Origin: Verrucomicrobiaceae bacterium
GTDB taxonomy: Bacteria > Verrucomicrobiota > Verrucomicrobiia > Verrucomicrobiales > Verrucomicrobiaceae
Length of the DNA stretch: 64,000 bases
Direction of reading: 5' to 3'
NCBI GenBank assembly: GCA_015075365.1
Contig: JABTUN010000002.1
Coordinates: 1,612,001 to 1,676,000, forward strand
Position 1 is the first letter of the stretch; each line of letters starts with the position of its first letter. The position numbers were made by a program, and so were the translations under genes. Positions 24,806 to 32,438 of this stretch are shown piece by piece. Below the pieces are notes generated by a model. That model had not been told where the DNA came from. It saw only the letters and a list, made by a program, of their open reading frames with translations, and did no database searches.

Positions 24806-25978
24806 TCAGGCGGCCAGGCGCATCGGCTCGGGCATCGCGATGGCACGCGGGCCGAAGAGGATGTCGGTTATGCGTTCACCGGTGGTGCCATCGCCAAAGA
24901 CATCGCGGGCACGGCTGGCATCTTTGAACCACGCGGCATCGGTCAAGGAGGTGCGCAGCATCTCGCGGAGACGCTCAGGTGATTCGCCGACGAGACGGGC
25001 CACGCCGCACTCGACGGCCTCGGGGCGCTCGGTGTTTTCGCGGAGCACGATCATCGGTTTGCCGAGCGCCGTGGCTTCTTCCTGGATGCCGCCGGAGTCG
25101 CTGACGATCAGCCACGCATCGCCGAGCAGGTGAACGAAGTCGCGGTAGCCCATCGGATCGGTCAGGCGGATGCGCGGATGCTGGTCGAGCTCGGCGGCGA
25201 CGGCGGCGCGGACGTTCGGGTTCGGGTGAACCGGGAAAATCATGCACAGATCCGGCTGGCTCTCGATGAACTCGCGCAACGCCCGCAGGTGCAGGCTCAT
25301 CGTTTCGCCGAAGTTCTCGCGGCGATGCGTGGTGACGAGCACGAGGCGCTTGCCGGCGGCCCACTGCTGCATCTCGGCCACCGTTTCGCCCGGCTTCGTG
25401 CTGGAAAGCGTCTGGCGCAGCGCATCGACGACGGTGTTTCCGACCATGTGGATCGAATCGGGCGAAACACCTTCATCGAGCAGCGTGCGGCGGTTGCGCT
25501 CGGTGGCCGCAAAGTGGTAGGCGGCGATCTGGCCGACGAGGCGGCGGTTCATTTCTTCCGGGAAGGGGCTGAGCGGATTGCCGGAACGCAGACCGGCTTC
25601 GAGATGCCCCACGGGGATTTTGCGATTGAAGGCGGCCATCGAGCCCATCACCGCCGTGGCAGTATCGCCCTGGACGAGCACGAGATCGGGCTTTTCAGCC
25701 TCCATGACCGGATCAAGCTGTTCCAAAAGGCGGCTGCCGAGCATGTTCAGGCTCTGACCGGGGCGCATCGCTTCGAGGTTGTAGGTCGGGTGGAGCTTGA
25801 AGAGCTCAAACAGCGGCTGGAGCAGGTCGGTGTGCTGGCCGGAGTTGACCGTGACCAATCCTGCTCCCCGGTTTTCCAGCGCCTTGATCATCGGCGCGAA
25901 CTTGATGAGTTCGGGGCGGGTGCCGAAGCAGACGAGCACTTTAGAGGGACGGCCGGCCGAATGAACGACTAATTTCAT
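24806..25978 (-). CDS. wecB: UDP-N-acetylglucosamine 2-epimerase (non-hydrolysing)
   Basis: 390 residues from the ATG at 25978. It converts UDP-GlcNAc to UDP-ManNAc for surface glycans. Motifs: VCFGTRPELIKFAPM, VNSGQHTDLL, VQGDTATA, GHLEAGLRSG, TTHRRENFG, SDSGGIQEEA and GKPMIVLRENTERPEAV, all expected in WecB. It is the first gene of a minus-strand unit (wecB, deacetylase, GT2, perhaps the FAD oxidoreductase). The upstream 200 bases are strikingly AT-rich and probably hold its promoter. No ribosome binding site is visible. Confidence 0.96.
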   Translation of the reverse strand: MKLVVHSAGRPSKVLVCFGTRPELIKFAPMIKALENRGAGLVTVNSGQHTDLLQPLFELFKLHPTYNLEAMRPGQSLNMLGSRLLEQLDPVMEAEKPDLVLVQGDTATAVMGSMAAFNRKIPVGHLEAGLRSGNPLSPFPEEMNRRLVGQIAAYHFAATERNRRTLLDEGVSPDSIHMVGNTVVDALRQTLSSTKPGETVAEMQQWAAGKRLVLVTTHRRENFGETMSLHLRALREFIESQPDLCMIFPVHPNPNVRAAVAAELDQHPRIRLTDPMGYRDFVHLLGDAWLIVSDSGGIQEEATALGKPMIVLRENTERPEAVECGVARLVGESPERLREMLRTSLTDAAWFKDASRARDVFGDGTTGERITDILFGPRAIAMPEPMRLAA

Positions 25979-26073
25979 AATTACCAAGATAAAGTCGGTC
26001 TTATCATAGGCAAGCCTAAATTGTGGAAATTATCTCTTTTGCGGCTAATCCGTGCAAAAATATCGCAAAGTTG

Positions 26074-26099
26074 CGAAAAAGAGTTCTCCTTGAACTCTT
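26074..26099 (-). terminator. Rho-independent terminator of the membrane glycosyltransferase gene
   Basis: On the minus strand an 8-bp stem AAGAGTTC/GAACTCTT with a 5-base loop runs straight into TTTTT. It lies about 80 bases behind the stop at 26180 and before the wecB promoter region, separating the two units. Confidence 0.65.
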
Positions 26100-26179
26100 G
26101 ATTTTGGTGAGGGCTTTCCAAACACTTCCTGGATCACTGCCGTTTTGGCAGTCAGCAACGAGGAACTACCACGGCAACC

Positions 26180-27424
26180 TCACTTCCCGGTAGTCAGGTC
26201 AATCCGAAGTCCTGTGGACAGCACCCCCGCGATGCCCAGTCCGATCCAAGGCCACACGACCACCGTGTAGCGTGGCAAACCCGGCAGCAGGCTGGTGCCG
26301 CCGAGGTAGATGAGGGTGAGAAGGCCCAGCAAGACGAGTTCCGCAGGCAAAGCCCGGCGGTTTTTCCAAGCCACCACGAGCGCCAGAAGCACCGCGAGCA
26401 CAATGGGCGCATTCACCGCCACCAGCACGAGCATGATGAGTTCCTCCGGGTAGTAGCTGCGCGGAAAGCCCACCGTGAGACGGCCCCAGTTGCAGACCCA
26501 GTTCTTGAGCACGCCCATGGGGTTCGCACGGAGGTTTTCCATCGCTTTCTTCTTCAGCGCGGCCTCGCGCTCCTTCACGGGGAGGTAGTAGTTGGCCTGA
26601 TAGAAGTCGCGATGGCCGTTGGCAACAAGCTCCGGCTTGTTCTGCGCGTCCTCCTCGGAGAACCAGTGGCCGTTCTCGCCTTCATTCGTGCTGGTCGCCC
26701 AGTAAAGCAGCTCGCCGCCATTGGTGGACCAGCAGAGGTTTTCGCCCGTTTTTGACTTCGTGTAGAGAAGCCAGGGCACGCACATGGCAAAGGCCAGCGT
26801 CAGGATGGTGAGCGCCTTCAAAATGGCCGGGCGCCGGCTTTTCCATACAAGGAACAACACCACCAGCATGGCACTGCCCGCGAGGATGACATTGCCAAAG
26901 AACACCCGCGTCAGTGTCAGCCATCCAAAGGCGAACGCCGCGCCGAGGACCGGCCAACAGGACCATTTTCCACTACGCAAAGCCGCGCTGAAGGCCCACG
27001 CGAATCCGGCGATGCAGGCCACCGTGAGCGCCTCCGTCATGAGATAAGGCGCGGTGCGGACCAGGCTCGGATGCAGCGCGGTGATGAGCGCCACGCCCAG
27101 CGCCCACTTCTTCCCCGCATACGGCAAAACCGCCCGGAAGCTGAAAAGTGCCGCGAGGGCCATGAAGACCGCATTGAGGCCCCGCAGCAGGATCAACGGC
27201 GCTCCCGCGGCGATCAGCGGCGCCAGCACGAGCGGATAGCCGGGACCATTCACGATGTCCGGCTTCTCCGCCGTGGCGTAGGTGCCGTGCGTGAGGCTGG
27301 TGGCATACCATTTGTAGCGTGCCTCGTCCCAGATCAGGTCAGGACGGTCCGTCACAACCACGTTGACGACATGCAGCAGGAGCGTGCCGAAGAACAATGC
27401 GAGACCGAGTTGGCGTGTGGACAT
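26180..27424 (-). CDS. Multi-span membrane glycosyltransferase (PMT/ArnT-like)
   Basis: 414 residues from the ATG at 27424. About nine or ten membrane helices. The first periplasmic loop has RPDLIWDEARYKWYA, an Asp/Glu-rich motif like the catalytic loop of GT39/GT83 transferases (PMT, ArnT), which move sugars from a polyprenyl phosphate onto lipid or protein outside the membrane. A large loop with YWATSTNEGENGHWFSEEDAQNKPE sits between helices. It pairs naturally with the DPM1-like GT2 enzyme of the neighbouring unit, which could make its polyprenyl-sugar donor. An upstream in-frame ATG at 27469 would add 15 residues. Confidence 0.8.
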   Translation of the reverse strand: MSTRQLGLALFFGTLLLHVVNVVVTDRPDLIWDEARYKWYATSLTHGTYATAEKPDIVNGPGYPLVLAPLIAAGAPLILLRGLNAVFMALAALFSFRAVLPYAGKKWALGVALITALHPSLVRTAPYLMTEALTVACIAGFAWAFSAALRSGKWSCWPVLGAAFAFGWLTLTRVFFGNVILAGSAMLVVLFLVWKSRRPAILKALTILTLAFAMCVPWLLYTKSKTGENLCWSTNGGELLYWATSTNEGENGHWFSEEDAQNKPELVANGHRDFYQANYYLPVKEREAALKKKAMENLRANPMGVLKNWVCNWGRLTVGFPRSYYPEELIMLVLVAVNAPIVLAVLLALVVAWKNRRALPAELVLLGLLTLIYLGGTSLLPGLPRYTVVVWPWIGLGIAGVLSTGLRIDLTTGK

Positions 27425-27538
27425 CCGGTACCGTCCGCTCCCCTGCCCCGCTCTGTCAAGAATCGTCATCTGCACGGCAAAACACGGCACAGCTTCCATC
27501 TTGTGACTTGCCCGTGGTTTGCGGCACTCTGGTCCACC

Positions 27539-29188
27539 ATGAGCCAACCCATCTACCTCGTCGCCAGCGGTGATCTGCGTCTTTCCGCCAATCAAACCTG
27601 CTGGCCGGCGCAAAAGGCCATGGAGGAGGCCCTCGCTGCCGCGTTCAAAGCCGAGGGCCGCGTCATCAAGCGTGCCCACCCCTATGATGCGAAAAAGAAG
27701 CACGGCTTCATCGCCAGCCAGCGCGAGGGCATCGAGGTCTTCCGCGGCATCCCGCCCGATGCGCCGCTCATCGTCGCCGAGGCCGTGTGGCAATACTCGC
27801 ATCATGTGCTGGCCGGATTGACCACCCACCGCGGCCCCATCCTCACCGTGGCAAACTGGAGCGGCCAGTGGCCCGGTCTCGTCGGCCTGCTGAACCTCAA
27901 CGCCTCGCTCACGAAAGCCGGCGTGACCTACTCCACGCTCTGGAGCGAGACCTTCAGCGATGCCTTCTTCCAAAACGGCCTCCGTGAGTGGCTCGAAACC
28001 GGCCGCGTCACCCACGATCAGTCCCACGTCCGCGATCTCGCCCACTTGAAGCTCCCCGCCGACGACGCGCGCCTCGGTCGCGACTTCGGCCGTCGCTTCC
28101 GCTCGCAGAAGGCCATCCTCGGCGTCTTCGATGAAGGCTGCATGGGCATGTTCAACGCCATCATCCCCGACGACCTCCTGCACGCCACCGGCTGCTTCAA
28201 AGAGCGCCTCAGCCAGTCCACACTCTACGCCGCCATGCGCGAGGTAAGCGATGCCGATGCCGCCGCTGTCTTCGCCTGGCTGAAGCGCAAAGGCCTGCGG
28301 ATGAACCTCGGCACCGACGAGGCCACGCAGCTCACGGAGCCCCAGGTGCTGCTCCAGTGCAAAATGTACATCGCCGCGCTTCGCCTTGCGGATGAGTTCG
28401 GCTGCGACGCCATCGGCATCCAGTATCAGCAGGGATTGAAGGACCTCGCGCCTGCCAGCGATCTCGTCGAAGGCATGCTCAACAACGCCGACCGTCCACC
28501 CGTGCGCAGCGCCGATGGCAAACGCGTGCTTTTTGAAGGCGAAGCGCTGCCCCACTTCAACGAAGTCGATGAATGCGCCGGCCTCGACGGCCTCGTCACC
28601 TACCGTTTGTGGCGCGAACTCGGCTTCGCGCCCGAAAACACGCTCCACGACCTCCGCTGGGGCGCTGAAGTGAAGCGGGCACTCTTGCCCGCTCGATCTG
28701 GCGGGCAGGAGTGCCCGCCTCACTCCAATCCCTACGTCTGGGTGCTCCTCATCAGCGGTGCCGCACCGCCCGCGCACTTCATCGGCGGCTGGAAAGGCGC
28801 TTCCAGCGAACGCCAGCCCGCGATGTACTTCCGTCTCGGCGGCGGGACGATGAAAGGCGTCAGCAAACCCGGCCACATCGTCTGGAGCCGCGTTTTTGTG
28901 AAGGACAACGCCCTTCATTGTGACATCGGCGTGGCCGAGGTCGTGAAACTGCCCGACGCCGAAACGCAGCGCCGCTGGCAGGAAACCACGCCGCAGTGGC
29001 CCATCATGCACACCGTGCTCAAAGGCGTCTCCCGCGATCAAATGATGGCGCGTCATCAATCGAACCACGTCCAGGTCGTTTACGCCCCGAACGAAAAACA
29101 AGCCCACCGTGCCGCCCGCATCAAAGCCGCCGCCATGCGTGAGCTGGGCTTGAAGGTCGCTCTGTGTGGTGAAGTGAGGGTCGGATGA
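27539..29188 (+). CDS. L-fucose/L-arabinose isomerase-like sugar isomerase
   Basis: 549 residues from the ATG at 27539. An N-terminal alpha/beta domain begins VASGDLRLSANQTCW and the middle holds WSGQWPGLVGLLNLNASL and an ILGVFDEGCMGMFNAIIPDDLL segment, in which Glu and Asp could be the Mn ligands of the fucose/arabinose isomerase fold. A Cys-rich CDAIGIQYQQGL strand follows. The substrate is unknown. In-frame residues about 377-396 (KRALLPARSGGQECPPHS) are encoded by a palindromic repeat (see the repeat at 28669-28724) and look inserted, since the reading returns smoothly to the WVLLISGAAPPAHFIGG domain after it. Divergent from the membrane glycosyltransferase gene; ATG follows gtccacc. Confidence 0.68.
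   Translation: MSQPIYLVASGDLRLSANQTCWPAQKAMEEALAAAFKAEGRVIKRAHPYDAKKKHGFIASQREGIEVFRGIPPDAPLIVAEAVWQYSHHVLAGLTTHRGPILTVANWSGQWPGLVGLLNLNASLTKAGVTYSTLWSETFSDAFFQNGLREWLETGRVTHDQSHVRDLAHLKLPADDARLGRDFGRRFRSQKAILGVFDEGCMGMFNAIIPDDLLHATGCFKERLSQSTLYAAMREVSDADAAAVFAWLKRKGLRMNLGTDEATQLTEPQVLLQCKMYIAALRLADEFGCDAIGIQYQQGLKDLAPASDLVEGMLNNADRPPVRSADGKRVLFEGEALPHFNEVDECAGLDGLVTYRLWRELGFAPENTLHDLRWGAEVKRALLPARSGGQECPPHSNPYVWVLLISGAAPPAHFIGGWKGASSERQPAMYFRLGGGTMKGVSKPGHIVWSRVFVKDNALHCDIGVAEVVKLPDAETQRRWQETTPQWPIMHTVLKGVSRDQMMARHQSNHVQVVYAPNEKQAHRAARIKAAAMRELGLKVALCGEVRVG
28669..28724. repeat. Palindromic repeat element inside a coding region
   Basis: Two 25-base arms (28669-28693 and 28700-28724) match at 22 positions as inverted repeats around a 6-base CGATCT centre. 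Core is GCGGGCACTCTTGCCCGC and its partner. It lies inside the sugar isomerase gene and is translated in frame. The compact imperfect hairpin looks like a REP/MITE-type element; no second copy is evident in this window. Confidence 0.75.
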
Positions 29189-29343
29189 TCGTGTGTTGCC
29201 GGTTCAAGTTGGATCAAGGCAGAGGTGCGATGTCACCTGCAGGGGGGATCATTGGCATCTCTGACCACTGAATTTCTAATCTCACGGGTTCCTGTCCCAG
29301 AAAAACCCATTGTCACCTGCTTTCAGGTCGCCTGTTTTTCGAC

Positions 29344-29379
29344 AAAAAAGCCCCGCGCTGGTGACAGCACGGGGCTTTT
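29344..29379 (-). terminator. Transketolase terminator
   Basis: On the minus strand GCCCCG...CGGGGC (29350-29355 with 29370-29375, extended inward by an imperfect CGCTG/CAGCA pair) is followed by TTTTTT at 29349-29344. It lies about 20 bases after the tkt stop. TTTT also follows on the plus strand, so it may serve the isomerase gene as well. The rest of 29189-29343 shows nothing I recognise. Confidence 0.85.
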
Positions 29380-29394
29380 ACTTGGGGTCGTGGA

Positions 29395-31362
29395 TTACGC
29401 CAGCGCCTTCGCGACGGCTTCGGCGGTGATGCCGAGTTCTTTGAAGACGGTGTTGCCGGGGGCGCTGATGCCGAAGCGGTCGATGGCGATGATCTGGCCC
29501 TGCGTGCCGACGTATTTCCACCAGAGGCCGGAGACACCGGCTTCGATGGCGACGCGTTTGGTGCAGCTCGCGGGGAGCACGCTTTCGCGATACTCGGCGC
29601 TCTGGCGGTCAAAGCGTTCAAAGCAGGGCAGACTGACGACGCGGACGCCGGGCTTGCCTTTGGCACCTTCGACGGCCCACTGCACTTCGGAGCCGGTGGC
29701 GATGACGATGGCTTCCAGCGGCGCGGTTTCCTGCACGAGGACGTAGCCGCCTTTGAGCGTGCCTTCGCGACGGGAGGCGGCGCTGGCGTGGCCTTGATGC
29801 GGCAGATCCTGACGGCTCAAAGCGAGCAGCGTGGGGCCATCGGTGCGGCTGAAGGCGGCGGCGAAGGCCGCGGCGGTCTCCTCGGCATCGGCGGGGCGGA
29901 TGACGTCAAGATTTGGGATCACGCGCAGGCCGCTGACGGTCTCGACCGGCTGATGCGTGGGGCCGTCTTCACCGACGCCGACGCTGTCGTGCGTGAAGAT
30001 GTAGGTGACGGGCAGTTTGGCGAGCGCGGCGAGGCGGATGCTCGGGCGGCAGTAGTCGGCGAAGACGAGGAAGGTCGCGCCGCTGGCCTGGAAGATGCCG
30101 TCGTAGGCGATGCCGTTGCAAATCGCGCCCATGGCGTGCTCGCGGATGCCGAACCAGATGTTGCGGCCCTTCGGATTGGCGGCGGAGTAGTCGCCACCGT
30201 CCTTGATGTAGTTCTTCGTGGAGCCAAAGAGGTCGGCGCTGCCGGTGATGAGCTTCGGCGCGGCCTTGGCGAGGTGATTGAGGATTTCACCGCCGCTGTT
30301 GCGCGTGGCGGCTTTGCCTTCAGCGGGATACTCGGGGATGACCTTGAGCAAATCTTCCGCACTGGCACTGCCGCCTTCGAGTTCGGCCTGGAGAGCGGGA
30401 TTGGCGGCGGCCCATTCTTTGTAGAGCTTCGTCCAGCGCTTGTGGATGCGGCTGCGCTTCGCTTTCAAATCGGCGAAGTAGGCCTTCACGTCGTCGCTGA
30501 CGTGGAAATGCGTGCCTTCGGGAATGCCGAGAGCCTTTTTGGCGGCATCGACGAATTTCGCGCCGCCTTCGCCGTGGCCTTTGGCCGTGCCGGCGACTTC
30601 CGGGATGCCTTTGGCGATGACGGTCTTCGCGATGATGATCTTCGGCTTGCCGTTGTCGGTCTTTTTCGCCTTCTGGATGGCCTTGGCGATGGCGTCGAGG
30701 TCGTGGCCGTCGATTTGAACGGCGTCCCAGCCGAGCGCACGCCAGAGCTTCAGCGCGTCCTCGCCCTGGGTGACGTTCGCCATGGCGTCGAGGGTGACGT
30801 CGTTGGAATCGTAAATGAGGATGAGGTTGTCGAGGCCGTTGTGCGCGGCAAAGGCGGCCGCCTCACGCGCGACACCTTCCTGGAGGCAGCCGTCGCCAGC
30901 GAGGGCGATGATGTGGCTGTCGATGATCTTGTGCGCGTCGGTGTTGTACTTTGCCGCGGCCATCTTGCCGCTGAGCGCGTAACCGACCGCATTGCCGACG
31001 CCTTGACCGAGCGGGCCCGTGGTGCACTCGACGCCCGGCGTTTCATTGAACTCGGGATGGCCCGGCGTGATGGAATGCAGCACGCGGAACTTGCTCACGT
31101 CGTCGATGCTCACGGCGTAGCCGCTGAGGTGCAGCCAGGAGTAGATGAACATGGAGCCGTGGCCGGCGGAGAGGATGAAGCGGTCGCGATTGAGCCATTT
31201 TGGATCGGCCGGATCGCACTGGAGGGCCTGACCGAAGAGCACCGCGCCGATTTCCGCCGCGCCGAGCGGCAGGCCGAGGTGGCCGGAGGAGCACTTGTGC
31301 ACCGCGTCCATGGCGAGACCACGGGCTTCGTTGGCGGCTTTGGAGAGGAGGGCGTTATTCAT
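29395..31362 (-). CDS. tkt: Transketolase
   Basis: 655 residues from the ATG at 31362. It transfers two-carbon ketol units between sugar phosphates using thiamine diphosphate in the pentose phosphate pathway. Motifs: KCSSGHLGLPLGAAEIGAVLF, SAGHGSM, GPLGQGVGNAVG, the ThDP motif GDGCLQEGVAREAA...NLILIYDSNDV (GDG...N), and the second half with GIREHAMGAICNG, DSVGVGEDGPTHQPVE and RPADAEETAAAF. Length agrees with bacterial TktA. The gene stands alone with its own terminator. The ATG follows pyrimidine-rich cctctctctgctc. Confidence 0.97.
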   Translation of the reverse strand: MNNALLSKAANEARGLAMDAVHKCSSGHLGLPLGAAEIGAVLFGQALQCDPADPKWLNRDRFILSAGHGSMFIYSWLHLSGYAVSIDDVSKFRVLHSITPGHPEFNETPGVECTTGPLGQGVGNAVGYALSGKMAAAKYNTDAHKIIDSHIIALAGDGCLQEGVAREAAAFAAHNGLDNLILIYDSNDVTLDAMANVTQGEDALKLWRALGWDAVQIDGHDLDAIAKAIQKAKKTDNGKPKIIIAKTVIAKGIPEVAGTAKGHGEGGAKFVDAAKKALGIPEGTHFHVSDDVKAYFADLKAKRSRIHKRWTKLYKEWAAANPALQAELEGGSASAEDLLKVIPEYPAEGKAATRNSGGEILNHLAKAAPKLITGSADLFGSTKNYIKDGGDYSAANPKGRNIWFGIREHAMGAICNGIAYDGIFQASGATFLVFADYCRPSIRLAALAKLPVTYIFTHDSVGVGEDGPTHQPVETVSGLRVIPNLDVIRPADAEETAAAFAAAFSRTDGPTLLALSRQDLPHQGHASAASRREGTLKGGYVLVQETAPLEAIVIATGSEVQWAVEGAKGKPGVRVVSLPCFERFDRQSAEYRESVLPASCTKRVAIEAGVSGLWWKYVGTQGQIIAIDRFGISAPGNTVFKELGITAEAVAKALA

Positions 31363-31482
31363 GAGCAGAGAGAGGAACGTAGGACTAGGGTTGACAAAAA
31401 GCACCGGAGGCGGCCAGGCGCGGGGGCCTGTTCCTTACCGCCCCGAGGGGTCGTTTCAAGGTCGAAAACTGGGCTGGATCGG

Positions 31483-32199
31483 TCACTTGAGCGTGCCGAG
31501 GAGGCGGTCCCAAATCTGGGTGTAGAAGCCGAAGTTGTTTGTCGGATGCTGATGATGCCCTGCGTGGAAGGAACTGCTTCCGATTTCACGCAGCAGCCGG
31601 TTCTGGCTCCACCATTCGGGAAATGGCTCCACCCTCGCGTGTCCCAACGTGCCGAAGAGCACGTTCAGCACGAGATAGGCCAGCACCGCCGTGCCCGAGA
31701 GCGGCACCAGCATCATCACGGAGAGCATTAGGCTGCCAAAACCGAGCACCTCCAGCGGATGGAGCACGAAAAGGCTGATCGCATTCACCGACACGTGGGT
31801 GTGATGCCGTGCATGCAGCCAAGGATAGATCCATGGGTGGTGCGCCAGCCGGTGAAACACATACATGCCCAGATCCATCGCGATGAGGAAGATCACCACA
31901 TCCACCGCACTGCGCCACCACGCGGGATGGGTGATCTGCACCCAGCCCCGCTGCCACAGCAGCCAGCCCGCCACCGCGACGAGCGAATTCAGCAGCGTCG
32001 CCACCACCGCGAGCACCACATCGCCACGCGTGACGGGTTGGGCCGCATCAAAAAGCCGGTTCTCCCCAAACATCCGGCGAATCCATCCGCAAAGCACCAC
32101 GGACCAATCAAAGAGCGCGAAGTTCCCTACCAGGCTGAACATGATCCACTCCGCCAGCGAAAAGCTGGCGAACCAGTCGAATAGGCGGGACATACTCAT
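31483..32199 (-). CDS. Sterol-desaturase/fatty-acid-hydroxylase family membrane protein
   Basis: 238 residues with about five hydrophobic segments. The three histidine boxes of the di-iron fatty acid hydroxylase superfamily are present: HRLAHH (residues about 117-122), HARHHTHVS (about 130-138) and SSFHAGHHQHPTNNFG (about 212-224). Such enzymes hydroxylate or desaturate lipids, sterols or carotenoids using O2. The substrate is open. Start is one of two Met codons 6 bases apart (32199 or 32193). It is divergent from the DUF4175-like operon across a 239-base gap. Confidence 0.9.
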   Translation of the reverse strand: MSMSRLFDWFASFSLAEWIMFSLVGNFALFDWSVVLCGWIRRMFGENRLFDAAQPVTRGDVVLAVVATLLNSLVAVAGWLLWQRGWVQITHPAWWRSAVDVVIFLIAMDLGMYVFHRLAHHPWIYPWLHARHHTHVSVNAISLFVLHPLEVLGFGSLMLSVMMLVPLSGTAVLAYLVLNVLFGTLGHARVEPFPEWWSQNRLLREIGSSSFHAGHHQHPTNNFGFYTQIWDRLLGTLK

Positions 32200-32438
32200 G
32201 AAGATGCATCTTGCCCCAGACGGCGGAATTATGCCATAGCAAGAGCCACGAAATCACGGCTCAACCGTGCCACCTCGAACTGGAACATCACTGCCGTTCG
32301 GACCGGCATATGGGCTTGGGCGATCACCCATCGCCGGACGTGACGGCAAAGTGCCGGCGGGATGATGCCTTGTACGATTTACAAACCACCCAATTTTAAA
32401 GGTGGTAAGTTCGTTCAGGTTTGAGCACACTACCGCCC

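Noticed and set aside
27425..29107. Extended reading of the membrane glycosyltransferase gene into the isomerase region
   Set aside because: The family similarity and membrane helices start at 27424; the extra part is antisense to the sugar isomerase.
29788..31731. Long plus-strand open frame opposite transketolase
   Set aside because: The transketolase reading has all ThDP motifs; the opposite frame is low-information.
32385..32406. accacc/ggtggt inverted repeat upstream of the envelope operon
   Set aside because: Only 6 bases per arm with a 10-base loop; not enough to call an operator.
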